Positions 1 through 13,400 of a stretch of 64,000 nt of DNA are shown piece by piece. The translations under genes and the position numbers were made by a program. Positions within the stretch are counted from its first letter, which is position 1. Every line of letters begins with the position of its first letter. The notes below the pieces were generated by a model that was not told the origin of the DNA, searched no databases, and saw nothing but the letters and a program-made list of their open reading frames with translations. The stretch lies in NCBI RefSeq assembly GCF_000090795.2, contig NW_003546251.1, positions 666,791-730,790 on the forward strand. Direction: 5' to 3'. This stretch comes from Amphimedon queenslandica (lineage: Eukaryota; Porifera; Demospongiae; Haplosclerida; Niphatidae).

Positions 1-3000
1 AGTATTAATGACAGTTCCACCTATCAGTCAGTATCCTCACTCTGTTACATTCACTACACTACCTGATATGCCAGACAATTTCTATAGTATAGCAGTACCT
101 GCTGATTCTTATTACAATGGTACTGTAATCATTAATGGCAGTCTTACCACATTAAACTGGACACCAATCAGAGATACTAATGGAGTTATCACTGGATATG
201 GATACAATACTACAGCTGATGGATCTTCTACTATCAATCACAGTCATCCTAATGGCAGGATATATGTCAGTGCTTATGGATTTTCACTTGGTGGTGGATA
301 TGGATACATTGCTGGAATTCTATTGCAACCAATAAATTGTGTACCAATCTTCATTTTTAATTCGACTGTTTATTATGCTACAGAAGGTGACAACGAAGCA
401 ATGATATTCATTCAAAAGCAAAAGATAAATTCATCCATCAATGTTATACAAGTTTCATCAAAAGGTATGAAAGAAAGCTAACAAAAATCTATTATAATTT
501 TTTCTATAGATTTTAATGAGACAGTGACTTTTGCTGCTGAGGAGACACTCAAAGCAGTATCCATACCGATACCTGATGATCACTATACCGGTAGCACTGA
601 GTACATAAACTTGACTCTTAATTCAGAAACAGACGAGGAAACTTGTGCAGAAACAACAATTGTCATTAAGGATAATGATGGTGAATTAATGTTGTTTTAG
701 CTAAATCTAAACTTTTATTGGGGAAGAATTTATAATACTACTTGATGCATATACTTTTCTTTATTGGTATAGAAAGTATGAGCTGATTTTGAAGTTTTAA
801 AGTTACGCAAAAAAGTTTGTCAAAAGATACTGTACTATAGTTGGCCAAATTTTGTCAAAAATGGCCAGGAAAGAATTCTTCATTTTTATAATTTTTTTTC
901 TAATGCAAATACATGTACTTATGTTTTGTTTCAAGTTTGAGCTGATTCCAATCAAATTTGAATTTTTTTACACATTTTTAAAGTTACTCAAAAATTGGGC
1001 CAAAGTCCCTATACTATAGTACAGGGATTTTGGTCAAATTTTGCCAAAAATGACTACAACAGAATTCTCCATTTTTATAATTTTATTTGATACATATACA
1101 TGTTTTTATGTTTTGTAGCAGTTTCACATGATTCTAATCAAATTTGGATTTTTTACAAATATTCAAAGTTATTCAAAAATTGGGCCAAAGTCCCTGTACT
1201 ATGTAGTACAGGAATTTTGGTCAAATTTTTCCAAAAATGATTAAAACAGAATTCTTCATTTTATAATTTTATTTGATACATATACATGTTTTTATGTTTT
1301 GTAGCAAGTTTCACATGATTCTGATCAAATTTAGATTTTTTATGAATTTTTAAAGTTACTCAAAAATCAGGCCAAAGTCCCTGTACTATATAGTACAGAG
1401 ATTTTAGTCAAATTTTGCCAAAAATGACTAAATTAAAATTCTTCATTTTTATAATTTTATTTGATACATATACATGTTTTTATGTTTTGTAGCAAGTTTC
1501 ACATGATTCTGATCAAATTTGGATTTTTTATGAATTTTTAAAGTTGTTAAAAAATCAGGCCAAAGTCCCTGTACAATAGTACAGGGATTACAAAAGAGTT
1601 CTCCATTTTTATAATTTTTTTTTCAATATGAATACATGTACTTATGCTATTTTTTTTAATTTGAGCTGATTATAGTCAGATCTGGATTTTTTTACAAATT
1701 AAAAAAGTTACTGAAAAATGAGACCAAAGATCATGTATTATAGCTAGTGCATGATGTTTCATTGAGTATGGCTATGAGATTCTTATATTTGTACTTGTTC
1801 TAGATATAACTAGTTTCAAACTATAATATTGCTTGATCTGTTTTCAAACATTTGACACTAATACATATCAATGTTTCCTCATAGATTTGACTATTGGATT
1901 TACTGGTGGAGTGATAAGTGAGGGGATGGAACAGATAAGCATTGGCATTCGTATTTACAGTGGCATCTTCAAACCTGGGTATATTGCTAGTATTAATATG
2001 CAAATAAAGAATTCACAAGGTAATTATTTTTAATCAGTATAATTTATATTGCTCAATTTTTTATGGCAGATCATTCATCATCAATAAACAGTACTTTGGA
2101 GTTTCAGAGTAGCATTGATAGTTACACCATTATATTTAATGCTACACGGCTTGCAACTGAGCTCAACTTGATAAATCCGACTAATATTACTGCTCACTTG
2201 CTTCCTTTTGATGATGATGATCTCCTTGTCTCCATCTCTCCTGCTACATTAAACATTACAATGTCTAGTGAATCTCCAATACCTTCTTTAGCTAGCAATA
2301 CTGGTACGTATTCTCAGTCCAGTATGTATTCTCAGTCCAGTACGTATTCTCAGTCCAGTACGTATTCTCAGTCCGGTACATATTCTCAGTCCGGTACGTA
2401 TTCTCAGTATTCTGATGCAGCCACTAATTACTGTACTCCATCAGTATCTATTGCAACCACCACAAGTACATTACTTTTAACTGTTCAACAGCCAGCAAGT
2501 ACAGTATATGTGACTGTTCAACCCACAAGAAGCATTACTGGTAATACAGTGTATGTGACAGTTCAACCGACTGATGCAGTATCGACACAAGCTAGCAGTG
2601 ACAGTATCAATAGTTCTATCATTGGTGGACTCCTCGTTGTTATTGTAATTGTTATTACTATTATCAGCATCATTGCTGCAATTATTATGTACAGGTGTGG
2701 TAAGAAAACTGGTCAAATGGAGAGCATTCAAATCACTTCTACTACGACAGAAATGAAGAGGGTTCCATACGGCGTTACTAATCCAGCTGCTATTGATTCA
2801 CGAACTTCAGAGAGTCCTCAAGAAATGTATACTGAAATGGCATCAGTTGATCCTCCTCCTCCTTCAATGAAGTCCAACACTATTTCGTACTCGCACTTAA
2901 ATCAATATCGTAATTTTGCCACTAGCAATCCTCACCCCAGGTCATACACTATGATAAATACAGCTACAATGGACAGACCAACCGCATATGCTGATGTTAC

Positions 3001-3100
3001 TAGTCCTCTTCCCCCTCCTCCACAAATAGTAGGAGATGTACCTGATCCTTTGAATGAAGAAGAGGAAATATATGAAGACATGACAGCAACTGCACTATAA
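1..3100 (+). CDS. Type I membrane receptor 1: IgGFc-binding-like / Calx-beta / TM / ITIM-like tail (5' partial)
   Basis: The 5' end lies outside the window. Candidate exons are 1-464, 510-680, 1885-2019 and 2070-3100, joined by GT-AG introns in matching phase. The first exon is the end of an IgGFc-binding-like domain (motif MTVPPISQYPHS, shared with the next gene at 4950). The second matches a Calx-beta repeat (FNETVTFAAEE, IPIPDDHYTGSTEY). The last exon holds a Ser/Thr-rich stalk with six SQSSTY-like repeats and two VYVTVQPT motifs, one hydrophobic segment (around 2610-2690) followed by YRCGKK, and a cytoplasmic tail. Tail tyrosines include ISYSHL, a match to the ITIM consensus, TAYADV, and EEIYEDM near the C-terminus. 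The family and topology are well supported; the ligand and signalling role are unknown. The roughly 1.2-kb third intron is filled with the palindrome-centred repeat. Confidence 0.8.
690..1760 (+). repeat. Tandem palindrome-centred intronic repeat, about 5 units
   Basis: Units of about 187 bp are repeated, with the core TGTACTATAGTACAGG-like segment recurring near 1010, 1197, 1384 and 1572. Each unit also contains a conserved TGATACATATACATG block and an A/T-rich GAATTTTTAAAGTTACTCAAAAA-like block. It lies entirely in the intron of receptor 1. Confidence 0.85.
2302..2411 (+). repeat. Coding 18-bp minisatellite in receptor 1 stalk
   Basis: Six tandem 18-bp units encode TYSQSS/TYSQSG hexapeptides in the extracellular stalk. 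The units differ by a few bases (SSM, SST, SGT), which indicates recent slippage expansion within frame. Confidence 0.9.
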
Positions 3101-3195
3101 ACATTTATTTTATTACTGCTATCAGACATTTAGTTTTGCTTTCAAAAATATTTAAAATTTGACACTTTTCTCTAGCTATGACATTCTTATTTATA

Positions 3196-3590
3196 GGTCA
3201 ATCTCTCAATGCCAGTACTTTATTGCTTGAATACATTGTCAAAATAGTTATGATGCTTCATTTAATATCACTCGGCTTGCTATTGAGCTAAATCTGGAGA
3301 GAGATCCTGTCAATATTACTGCTCTACTGTCTATTTCATTGGCTAGGTTGCATTTCACACTTTTTGCTCAATCTAGTGCAATCTCATCATTCCTCAGCTC
3401 AAGCATTTTTACACCTCCATATGCAGGATTAACCACATCTCCAATGCTTTCAGAGACAGTTATTAGAACCATTCAGCCTACTACTATCACTACTGTATAT
3501 GTAACTGTTCAGCCAACTGATGTATCATCTACTCAGTTGGTCAGTAACATCTACACCATTGCTGGTACAACTGCATGCATCATCATATAG
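3196..3590 (+). pseudogene. Decayed last-exon fragment of the receptor family
   Basis: A sequence after TTTATAG resembles the start of the receptor last exon (GQSLNAS.., then FNITRLAIELNLERDPVNITALL across a frame change). It continues into a Ser/Thr stalk with the family motif VYVTVQPTD, then stops at 3590 before any membrane segment or tail. No IgGFc-binding or Calx-beta exons precede it between the receptor 1 stop and here. It looks like a partial tandem duplicate with at least one frame disruption. It could be an alternative 3' exon of receptor 1, but the frame break and missing membrane segment argue against that. Confidence 0.6.
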
Positions 3591-3846
3591 AGAATTGAAA
3601 GAATTTTACTAATTTTTTTGTTATCCGTGAAGTCTAGTCACATAAATAATAAAGAATTAAATACACACCTAATCTGAACACAGATACTTAAGAATCAAGT
3701 TTGAATTTTTAGTGCTAGTCCATACAATAATTATACTAAACAATATATGTACATATAAGGGATGCAATGCATCATGTGATAGCAATGAATAAATAAACAC
3801 CTGATAGTACAAACTGGCATCTTAACTCCCACATCTTGCATCCACC

Positions 3847-6751
3847 ATGGTAGCTGTTAATGCTGGTAATCTCTCTGTCCTCTACATAATAGCACTGTTA
3901 CTGATTGGAAGAGGTGAGGTGCTCTGTGTAGATAAAAGACTCATATAATGTCCATTGTAGGTAAACCAAATGAGTTTAGTAATATAGCAAGTGAATTCAA
4001 AGTTGCTTATCTCAGGCAGTTCTCATCAACAAGTCGTATTGATATGATAATACTAACAAAAAGTGTATCTCCAGTTCAGTTTAGTATATCATCTCTTAAT
4101 GGATCCATTCACAATGGAACTACTACAAGAGATACTCCTGCTATTGTGACTTTACCATCAACTCTACAGGTTCGTGAGACTACCTATGATTATCGTCAAC
4201 TTGGTCTCCTTGTTACGTCACCTCCTGATAAACCTATCTCTGTTGTATTGGTTGGATGGACATCAACACCTCGTTCAACATACCTTGCTCTTCCTTGCAT
4301 TGAGCAACCAGTACAAGAATATGTTTATTATGGTGTATCATCAAGAGATACTTCAGGATCTCATAGTCAAGTACTTCTTGTAGGTTGTAGGGACAATACT
4401 ACAGTGACTATCACTCCTACTCATGATGTACAATTACCTGATAATCCTCAATCATCTACCAGTTCTATTATCAATGTTGCTGCTGGATCAAGTCATACCA
4501 TCACACTTCATTCATTGCAGACTTTATTGATAGGTGCACCTAATGTTGATCTCAGTGGAACAAAGATTGTCTCTAATTATCCGCTGACTGTTGTAGGGGG
4601 ACACGATTGTGTTCAAATTCCTTCAGGTTTTTTAGATTGTGATCCTATCAGTACACAAGTACCACCAACTATTAATTGGGGAACACAGTTTCTTCTTACT
4701 CCACTTTACAGCCGTACAAATGGTCAGAGATTAAAAATAATAGCATCAGACAATGCTACAATCGTTGCTATTACTTGTAATACTTCTTCTATTAATACTG
4801 CATTGATGTCACCTGGATCATTTCTTGAATATAATACAAATCATACTGATTTTTGTGATTTAACATGTAGTCGACCTTGCTATGTTTCTGAACTAGCTTT
4901 TAGTATGACTTATCAAAGTAATTTTGATAGTGATGGCGATCCTTTATTAATGACAGTTCCACCCATCAGTCAGTATCCTCACTCTGTTACATTCACTACA
5001 CTACCTGCTATGCCAACTAATTTCTATAGTATAGCAGTACCTGCTGATTCTTACTACAATGGTACTGTAATCATTAATGGTGTTCTTACCACATTAAACT
5101 GGACACCAATCAGAGATACTAATGGAGTTATCATTGGATATGGATACAATACTACAGCCAGTGGTTCCTATACTATCAGTCACAGTCATCCTAATGGAAC
5201 AATATATGTCAGTGCTTATGGATTTGCACCTAATGGTGGATATGGATATTTAACTGGAACTTTTCTTCAGCCCCAATTTTGTAAATTAGTAAATTTTAGT
5301 TCAAATGTTTATTATGCTACAGAAGGAGGCAAAGCTATGATTTATGTACAAAGAAATGTTTCAGACACAGAAGATACAATCCTTATTTCATATAATGGTA
5401 CTTATTAATTGATTTTTCATACCTTTTCCTCTTTTGTTTACAGGTTTCAATGAAACAGTGGTATTTGCTCTTGGAAAAAGCATTGCATCAGTGTCAGTAT
5501 CAATACCTGATGATGATTATAGTACAGAAGAAAGTGTGTATAATCTCACAGTGGGATTTACAGTGCTAACAAGTGATCTCTATTGTACTAATAGTGATGA
5601 AACAACAGTTGTGATAAGAGATGATGATTGTAAGTGATAGATGAAGCGATACAATAAATTATCCATGTTTAGATTTAACAATTGGGCTGAGTAGTGTAAC
5701 AATGAGAGAAGAAGTAAGAGAGGTAAGTGTTGGTATAACTTTCTCAAATGGTACACTAAAACCTGACAACATTGCTAACTTATTTCTACAAATAAAGAAT
5801 CTACAAGGTATATTCCTTTGACATGTGTATGCATCATATTTTATTTTAGGACAATCTCTCACTAATATCCTACAGTTTAATTACAGTATCAGTAGTTATA
5901 CTGTCTCATATGATATTACTAAACTTGCAACTGAGCTGAGCTTAACAAATGATGAACCAGTTAATGTTACTGCACTATTGCTTCCTTTTGATGAAGAAGG
6001 TCCTCTAGTCTCTATATCTCCTTCTGCATTAACTTTCATGCTATTTGATACACCATATATAACCTCATCTATGCCACTCATATCTCCAACTCCATCATTA
6101 GAAACTACTACTAGTACGTTGCTCTTTGTTAGCACTGTATATGTGACTGTTGAACCAACTACTGTGTATATGCCAACTGCTGCTACTACAGTATTTACAA
6201 CTGTTGAATCAACTAACAGTTTGTTCAGTCAAGCAATTGGTAACACATACACTATCATTGGTGCTAGTGCATTAGCTGTTCTTGCCTTAGTCTTTACTGC
6301 ACTCTGTGTTGTTACTGGGATTATTAGCTACAAGTGTGGTAAAAGGAAGCAAGCCAATGGTTTCCGTGATCGTAGCTCTACTGAACTGATTGCTAACGAA
6401 CTGTACAGAAATAATAATGCAAATTCAATTAATGATGACGTTGAAGAATATGCTGAACTGAGACATGAAAAGAATGATCCTATTTCGTATTCAAAGCTTC
6501 AGCATACCAGATATACTGAAGTAGATCTCACAGATGCTACTTACGCTAGTATTAAACGTGAAACAGAAACAGCCATGCAAGAGCTGAATGATGTACCAGG
6601 AGAAGGTGCAGGGGATTCAAGAGTATACACAAGTCTTGATCCAGCTACATTGAATGAACAAGACAATTATGATGTCACAATTAGCTCCAATGATGCAGAC
6701 AACAATAGTATCGAATCATATGAAGAACTTAAAGATTTTATTATTAATTAA
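3847..6751 (+). CDS. Type I membrane receptor 2: IgGFc-binding-like / Calx-beta / TM / multi-YxxPhi tail
   Basis: The start is ATG 3847, whose exon (3847-3913) encodes a signal peptide (LSVLYIIALLLIG). Further exons are 3961-5397, 5444-5629, 5673-5807 and 5850-6751, all in consistent phase. The ectodomain has the IgGFc-binding-like landmarks DPISTQVPPTINWG and DPLLMTVPPISQYPHS, then a Calx-beta unit (GFNETVVFALGKS, IPDDDYSTEE). The last exon has a stalk with STVYVTVEPT, a membrane segment (ASALAVLALVFTALCVVTGII) followed by YKCGKRK, and a tail rich in tyrosines: EEYAEL, ISYSKL (ITIM consensus), YTEV and YASI separated by six residues (ITAM-like spacing), VYTSL, and SYEELKDF. The structure is complete and intact. 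Ectodomain role is known only by family; tail function is inferred. Confidence 0.85.
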
Positions 6752-7157
6752 TATTTTGTACTACTTTTTAGATAGATCTAGTGTATAGTCTATAGTTGAC
6801 ATATCTTAATTGCTGTAACAAATAATGTTTGAATAAAATACTTTTTATTCCAAGAAGCCTTTAGCAATCATTAAGTCCACGCATCAACTAGCTATTGTGT
6901 GGTCTCATAGATCTATCTAAAATACTTCTTTCTGTTCTTTAAAGGAGCTCAAGAAGATTGATTACATTGATATTGATTTTAAGACATTAAAGCGGAACAA
7001 TGAAAGTGGGCTTTAAATAAGCACAAGTTGCATATGTGTGCTGTCAAGTTCACCTTCAGAGGAAATGACTTCAATATATAATGAGAAAACAATTGCAATT
7101 TAGTATTGCACTCTCTCCCGTCAGGCCAAGAGCTTTAACTGTATATACCTCAAGGTC
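6752..7157. other. Intergenic spacer between receptors 2 and 3
   Basis: About 400 bp. An AATAAA element at about 6834 fits polyadenylation of receptor 2. No further coding signal is seen; the promoter of receptor 3 presumably lies here. Confidence 0.5.
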
Positions 7158-10100
7158 ATGAAGCTATTAGCAACTAGATCTAGCTGCTCTTTAAAAGTTG
7201 TCATTTTATTGATCATTTCACTTCAACAGTGCAATGGTTAGTTTTATATCTTATATTTGGACTTGAAACTTTACAGCATCTTTTTCATACAGAAATTGCT
7301 AGCAACCTTTCTTCCTATGGAAACGAATTTTATTTGGCTTTCCCAAGAAGTGTCAATGGAGCACAGAACCTCACACTAACGGTACACACGCTCAAGAGTA
7401 CATCAGTTCAATACAGCATCGAGTCACTCAATCAAGACTTTAGCTATTCCAGTACAACCACTGCAGGAGATCCTGATATCGTTGCTATACCACTGACTTA
7501 TGAAGTTCTTGATCCTCACTATAATTATCGAAGGCTAGGACTGCATATAGCATCACTTGAGACTGAGCCTGTATCGATTGTTGTGAGGAGTGAAAACCAG
7601 TTTGGTTTCTTTTCATTTCTGGGACTACCATGCCACACTCAACCAACAAATTCTTACGTATATTATGCAGTTTCATCTTATGGTTTCAATGATTTCTTTG
7701 GCTATGTTCTTCTTGTTGGATGCATGAATAATACCAATGTCACTGTAATACCAACTCAACATGCTAATTTTACAATGTCAGCGAACCCGCAATCATCAAT
7801 CAGTGCATCTAAGACATACCGAGCAGGAGAAAGCAATACATTCGTTATACATGCAGGACAGACTATAAAAATAATTCAAGCCTTTGCTGATATCTCCGGC
7901 ATAAAGATAATGTCAGATGCTCCTCTCACTGTTATAAGTGGACACATTGCTGCTGAGGTTCCACTTGGAATAAGGGATGCTGATCCAATGGCAACACAAG
8001 TCACTCCAACCATCACCTGGGGCAAGGAATTCCTCTTATCTCCTCATCATAATAGGGAGAGTGGCCAGTTTTATAAGATCATTGCTGACAGGAATAGAAC
8101 TAATATTCAAAGGAGATGTGGGACAGGGCCTGCAGTTAACGCTACTCTTTTCTCTGGGCAGGTCTATGAGTTCAATACTTCTTCCACTTCTTACTGCAGT
8201 CTCATATCTAATAAACCAATATATGTGGCACATGTTGGACCAAGTACTTTCTTTAATGGAGCTTCTTATGGTGACCCAACACTTAACACAGTTCCTCCAA
8301 TAAACCAGTACATACACTCAATAGAGTATACATCATTTTTTGTTGCACTAAGTGGTGTGAGCTTGCTTATGCCAAGAGATCAATACTTTACCAGTGGCCT
8401 GATATTAGATAATAATCTCTACTCTATTTCTTGGGACTCCATCATTTACTTTCCTAATGGAACAGTTGCTGGATACGGCTTTCATGCTTCAACGTCTGGA
8501 ACTCATACCTTGACTCATCTAAACACTTCAGGTGGGATATTTCTTTCAGTGTATGGATGGCTGACACACAAAGGCTTTGCATTCTCAGGTGGCATGGGTC
8601 TTAACCCAATAAACCCACAATTACCGCTTCCACTGGTCAGCTTTACTCGAGAGCTGTTTATTGTTACGGAAGGAAATGGTAATGCTGTTATCTACTTAAA
8701 TAGGAGTGTGAATGATGAAGAAGAAGTGTCGGTGAGAGTGAGTGTCACTCCTCAGCAAGTAAACACAGCAGAAGGTATAGTGAATATATGACTGATGCAC
8801 TAATAATACATCTACTTGCTATAGGTGGGGATGACTACATGCCAACCAGTGTAGTGGTCACATTTAGAGAAGGAGAAACGCTACACAGTGTAGCGATTGC
8901 TATTATTGATGATTCCTATGCTGAGCCTACGGAGTATTTCAGTGTAAGATTAGAGGCTGTTGGACAAGAAGTAGCTGTCTTTCCAATCACAGAATGTGTA
9001 GTTGAAATACGTGATGATGATTGTAAGTATGAGCATTCATATGTCTATCAGAATTATCATATATGCTTATTTCCTCCAGATATACAGATTGGCTTTAGTA
9101 ACTCTTCACTGATCATTGATAGTACTGAACTTCTTCTTGATGTGTCAAATTATCATGGAATATTGCAATCAGGAGAAACTTCAACTGTTCAATTGCAAGT
9201 TGAAGACTTATCAGGTATGAATAAAAACAATTAAAGTTTAAAATATTCAATGCCATTCATTACATGTATAGGCACAGTTTTAAACATTACTCGCTTTGAC
9301 TTCTATAACTACAGTGGAAGATATGTCGCTGGTCTTAATCTTTCTCATCTTCCATTCTCTCTCATATATAATGAGAACAATGCCGTACTAATGGGAAAAC
9401 TTGCTATCGATAAATCAAACATTAATGTAACATTAGAGCCATCTGTTGCTACAATTATCTACACTCAACAAAAATCAACTAGCTCTAATGCTCCAGGAAC
9501 AACAACTCCTCTTAATTGTGCAACGAGTGAGGTGTTTTTGACTTCGACTGTTTATATAACACCCACTCCAAACACTTTGCACTCATCATCAACGTGTCCT
9601 TCAATCACAGTTATATCGACAGTTTACACAAGGCCCATTACAACACTGTTTACGAGCTCTTGTGAGACAGTCACAAACATTGCTTCAACTGTTTTTGTGG
9701 CTACAACACCTTTACCATCCCTTTCGGTCATAACAATAACAATTGAGAAAACTCCACTGTGTTCAGCCACACAAGCAACAACAACAACAATGCAATCTTC
9801 ATCATTGAATTCAAATGTCATCGTAGGAGGTGTAATGGGCTACATAATAATCTTCATTCTTTGCATTGTTGGTGGGGTTGGTGGGTTTTTCTGTGGAAGG
9901 AGTGTAGGAACAAGGCGACAGAGAATGACAATGGTGACAAATGATTTACCAGTCATCACTAGCTACCCACTTGCTGCTCAGCCTCTTAGTAATCCTAATG
10001 ATTATGAAGGGAGCAAGAAAGATGGCACAAAAAACCAGTGCCTTCCATTGCCAATGCTTCCTTATCACGTTAACAATAATGGTGAGGAGATCTATGATGA

Positions 10101-10167
10101 TATTTACATGGAAATGGATAACATTGAGGAAGAGAAGAAGGAGACGAAAAGCTCTGAAGATGACTAA
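7158..10167 (+). CDS. Type I membrane receptor 3: IgGFc-binding-like / Calx-beta / TM / YxxM tail
   Basis: ATG 7158 begins a signal-peptide exon (7158-7236; LKVVILLIISLQQCNG). Exons follow at 7293-8774, 8825-9022, 9080-9214 and 9272-10167. IgGFc-binding-like landmarks include RDADPMATQVTPTITWG and DPTLNTVPPINQY. The Calx-beta exon includes GGDDYMPTSVVVTFREGE and IDDSYAEPTEYFSV. The stalk has repeated STVY/STVF motifs. The membrane segment is VIVGGVMGYIIIFILCIVGG, followed by FFCGRSVGTRR. The tail ends with EEIYDDIYMEM, which combines an acidic EEIYDD site with YMEM, the YxxM pattern bound by PI3K p85 SH2 domains in other animals. It is more diverged from receptors 1 and 2 than they are from each other. 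Intact; role inferred from architecture. Confidence 0.85.
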
Positions 10168-10348
10168 GGAATCGAGTAAACATGTTTACAATTGAGCAGT
10201 TTCTTTAACAGTGTTATTTTTCCTCCAGCAAAAACAATTTTTTTAAAATTACAAAACTGACTAATTAAAGCTTAAACACACACTATTATTATGCAGCAAT
10301 AACACGGACATAGATTAAAAAGTTATTATTAGTTTTATACTATAGCTT

Positions 10349-10373
10349 TCACACACACACACACACACACACA
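10349..10373. repeat. (CA)n microsatellite
   Basis: A run of about twelve CA dinucleotides lies between the convergent 3' ends of receptors 3 and 4. Confidence 0.9.
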
Positions 10374-10406
10374 ATGTCTTTATTAAAACTTGCTGTTTGT
10401 ATCATT

Positions 10407-13400
10407 TCACTGCATAAACTGCAGTAGTTTCTTTTCATCCACAGATGGAACTGAGCTGCGGTACGACATAGTGTCTGATGGATCATCATAAAGCGGGTTA
10501 GTACCAGACATTTCAATCTCTCTGTCAAACTTGATCTCAGAGATTCGCCCCTTCTGGTGCCCCCGCTTGTAACAAAACACGCAGCAAAATATTGACAATG
10601 CAATTAGGACAAGAACGGCAATTATAATAACAGCAATACCAAAATATAAAGCGCTTCCCACCACTTCTATCTTCTCAGTAAAAGCATTAGTTTCAGGTGT
10701 GGGCTGTGATTTATCAGATGATGAACGAGTAGGTGTTGAGCTATTAGATGAACGGCATGCTGAAGCAGAAGCTGTTACTGTAGCAGTGGTAGTGTAAGTG
10801 GTTGTGCTGATACTCAAAAGTGGTGTATTACCCAATGAAGGACATACAGTAGCAGTTTGAATAACAGTGTCATGAACCGTTGTCATGATGGCTGATTCTG
10901 AAACAGTAATTATACTTATGCTGACTGGGACGTTTGTGGTGGTTGAACTACTGCTAGCCATGGAACTGCTGGAGGTGGGAGCTATCATGGTGCTAGAAGA
11001 CTCCCCCATGCCAGTAGTGTAGCACACAATCATTGATGATGAATACATACCCATCATTGAAGAGAATACGGAGGAGGACATAAATGCTTGAGCTGATGAT
11101 GGGAAAATAGGAACTACTGGAACAATTTCAGCATTAGCCATTTCCAGCGTAACATTGATTGATGCAGCTGATACAGATAGCAGTGCAGAAAGGCTCTGAT
11201 TAGTACTGTTAGGGTTGTAGGTTGAGAGCTGGGACAAGTTAAAACCATAGGATATTACTGGATTGAATGAGGACAGACTGCCAGAAATAAAGCTGGAATT
11301 TTGACCTTTTGAAAATTAATAATAAGTTTTATGTTAGTAATTGATGCATTTTACCTTCTACAATAATTATTTCTAGCGTGAAGGTTGAAGAACCATCTGG
11401 CTCCAGACTACCACTCACAATCCCAACATTGATGTATGTCAAACCTCCATTGCCTCCAATAGAAAACTGACTATCCAGAAAGCCAATCGCAATGGCTAGA
11501 AACACTTAAATAAAAACAATGTGTAAGACTAATCTATTTTACCATCATTGTCAATTATCTTTACGACTGCTTCTGTAATTGGAAAAGTGATGTCGTCATT
11601 TTTATTAGGACTCTCAATGCTTATGGTAAAGTATTGAGTTGGCTCGGCATAATCATCATCAATAATCGGTATAGAAACACTCTTGGTTGTCTCATTACCA
11701 CTGAATGTGACTAGAATACTGAATGATGAATAATCTTGACCAACTATGCATGGAGAAAAAGAATGAATAAGATTATGATAAACATCCATTGTCAAATGAT
11801 GGTCATGCAACCCACTAAACATGCAATGAATTTGTTTATCCCTGTACATTATGCATGCAACTGCTTACTGAGAGCAGTGTCTACAGTTGTTGGGTTAGAA
11901 AACAGTCTAACTGTGATGTTAGCTTGAAGTCCAGCATCGTTTGTCTCAAGATACACATACGCCATTCCATCTCCTTCATTGACAGTGAACTCAGTATCAG
12001 AGAAAGTAACCTCAGGCACAGATGTGACAGCATCACCATTTATAGGATTAAGCATCATACTTCCAGGATATCCATATCCACCATAAGTGGTGAACCCATA
12101 GACGGATACAAAAAGACGTCCTTGAGAGTTAGTATGTGATATTATATTACTGCCCGAAGTTGAAGCTGAGTAGCCATATCCAAGGACAGTTCCGTTAGAA
12201 GAATATATTGGGATGAACGTGATGTTTTGTACAAAGCCGTTAATCCTCAGACTGTTGGTGAAGTAGGAATCATTAGGCACAACAACACTGTAATAGCCAG
12301 TTGCCTGTGTGAATGAAGTAAACTGTGCCTCCTGTTCGTACTGCTCTATAGGTGGGATAGTATAAAGGGCAGGATCACCACTGCTGGTTTGAGCATAGTT
12401 AGAGCTGACACCTATTTGAGCAACGTAAATGGAGTCATTTGCAATGATGCTGCAGTAAGTACCCTGGAGGGTATACACCCATGCAGTGTTATTAGCATTA
12501 AACGTAATATTGGTAGCATTGTAGTTCCCGGATGAAGTGGCACAAGTTTGTACAGCACTAGTCATGTTATTTAGTGCCAGTATCTTATAACTCTGACCAT
12601 TCTGGCGACTGTAGTGTGGAGCAAGGAGGAATCTTTTGCCCCAGGTGATGGTTGGAGTGAGTTGAGTGACAATGGGATCAGCATCAAGAGTGTGAGTAGG
12701 AACCTGTGCTGCCTCGTGCCCACTTATGACAGTTATTGGTTTGTTTGAAACAATCATAGTACCAGTTAAATCAACATAAGACTCAGACACAAAAAAGGTC
12801 TGAAGAGAATTAAGAGTAAACTTGTAAGTATTACCAGGGAAAATGCTAACAATAGGAGAACTGCTAACTTGAGGATCAGCAGGCACAGATATCCTGTTAT
12901 TGGGTATTATTGTGATAGTTGTATTAAACTTGCAGCCAATGATGAGAAACTGGCTCTTCTGGCTCGACCAACCGTACGTGGACACAACATAATAAGTGTA
13001 TTCAGTTGTGGGTTGAGCGTGACAAGGAAGAGCTAAATAAGACATGTAATCAGCTGCACTACGGTAACTCCAAGCAAGGACAGAGATAGGCTCGGTCTCC
13101 AGAGAAGTGACTCTCAGACCTTTATCTCTGTAGGTGGAAGTTTCAGCTCGGACTTCATATGATGCAGGTATAGTGACTGCTGCTGGATTCTGACTGGTGG
13201 TAGTTCCAGTGTAAGAGAAGACCCCATCAAGTGAAGAGATGCTGAAAGAGACAGAAGTGGTTAGCTTTGTGTGGATATAAAATATGTGAGTGATCCCTGT
13301 GTGGACATGCTCATAAAACCCAACAAAGAATTCGCTTCCATAAGAGCTGAGGTTGCTTGCAGATTGAGCATCTAAAGAATAAGAGATTTATAAAGCACAA

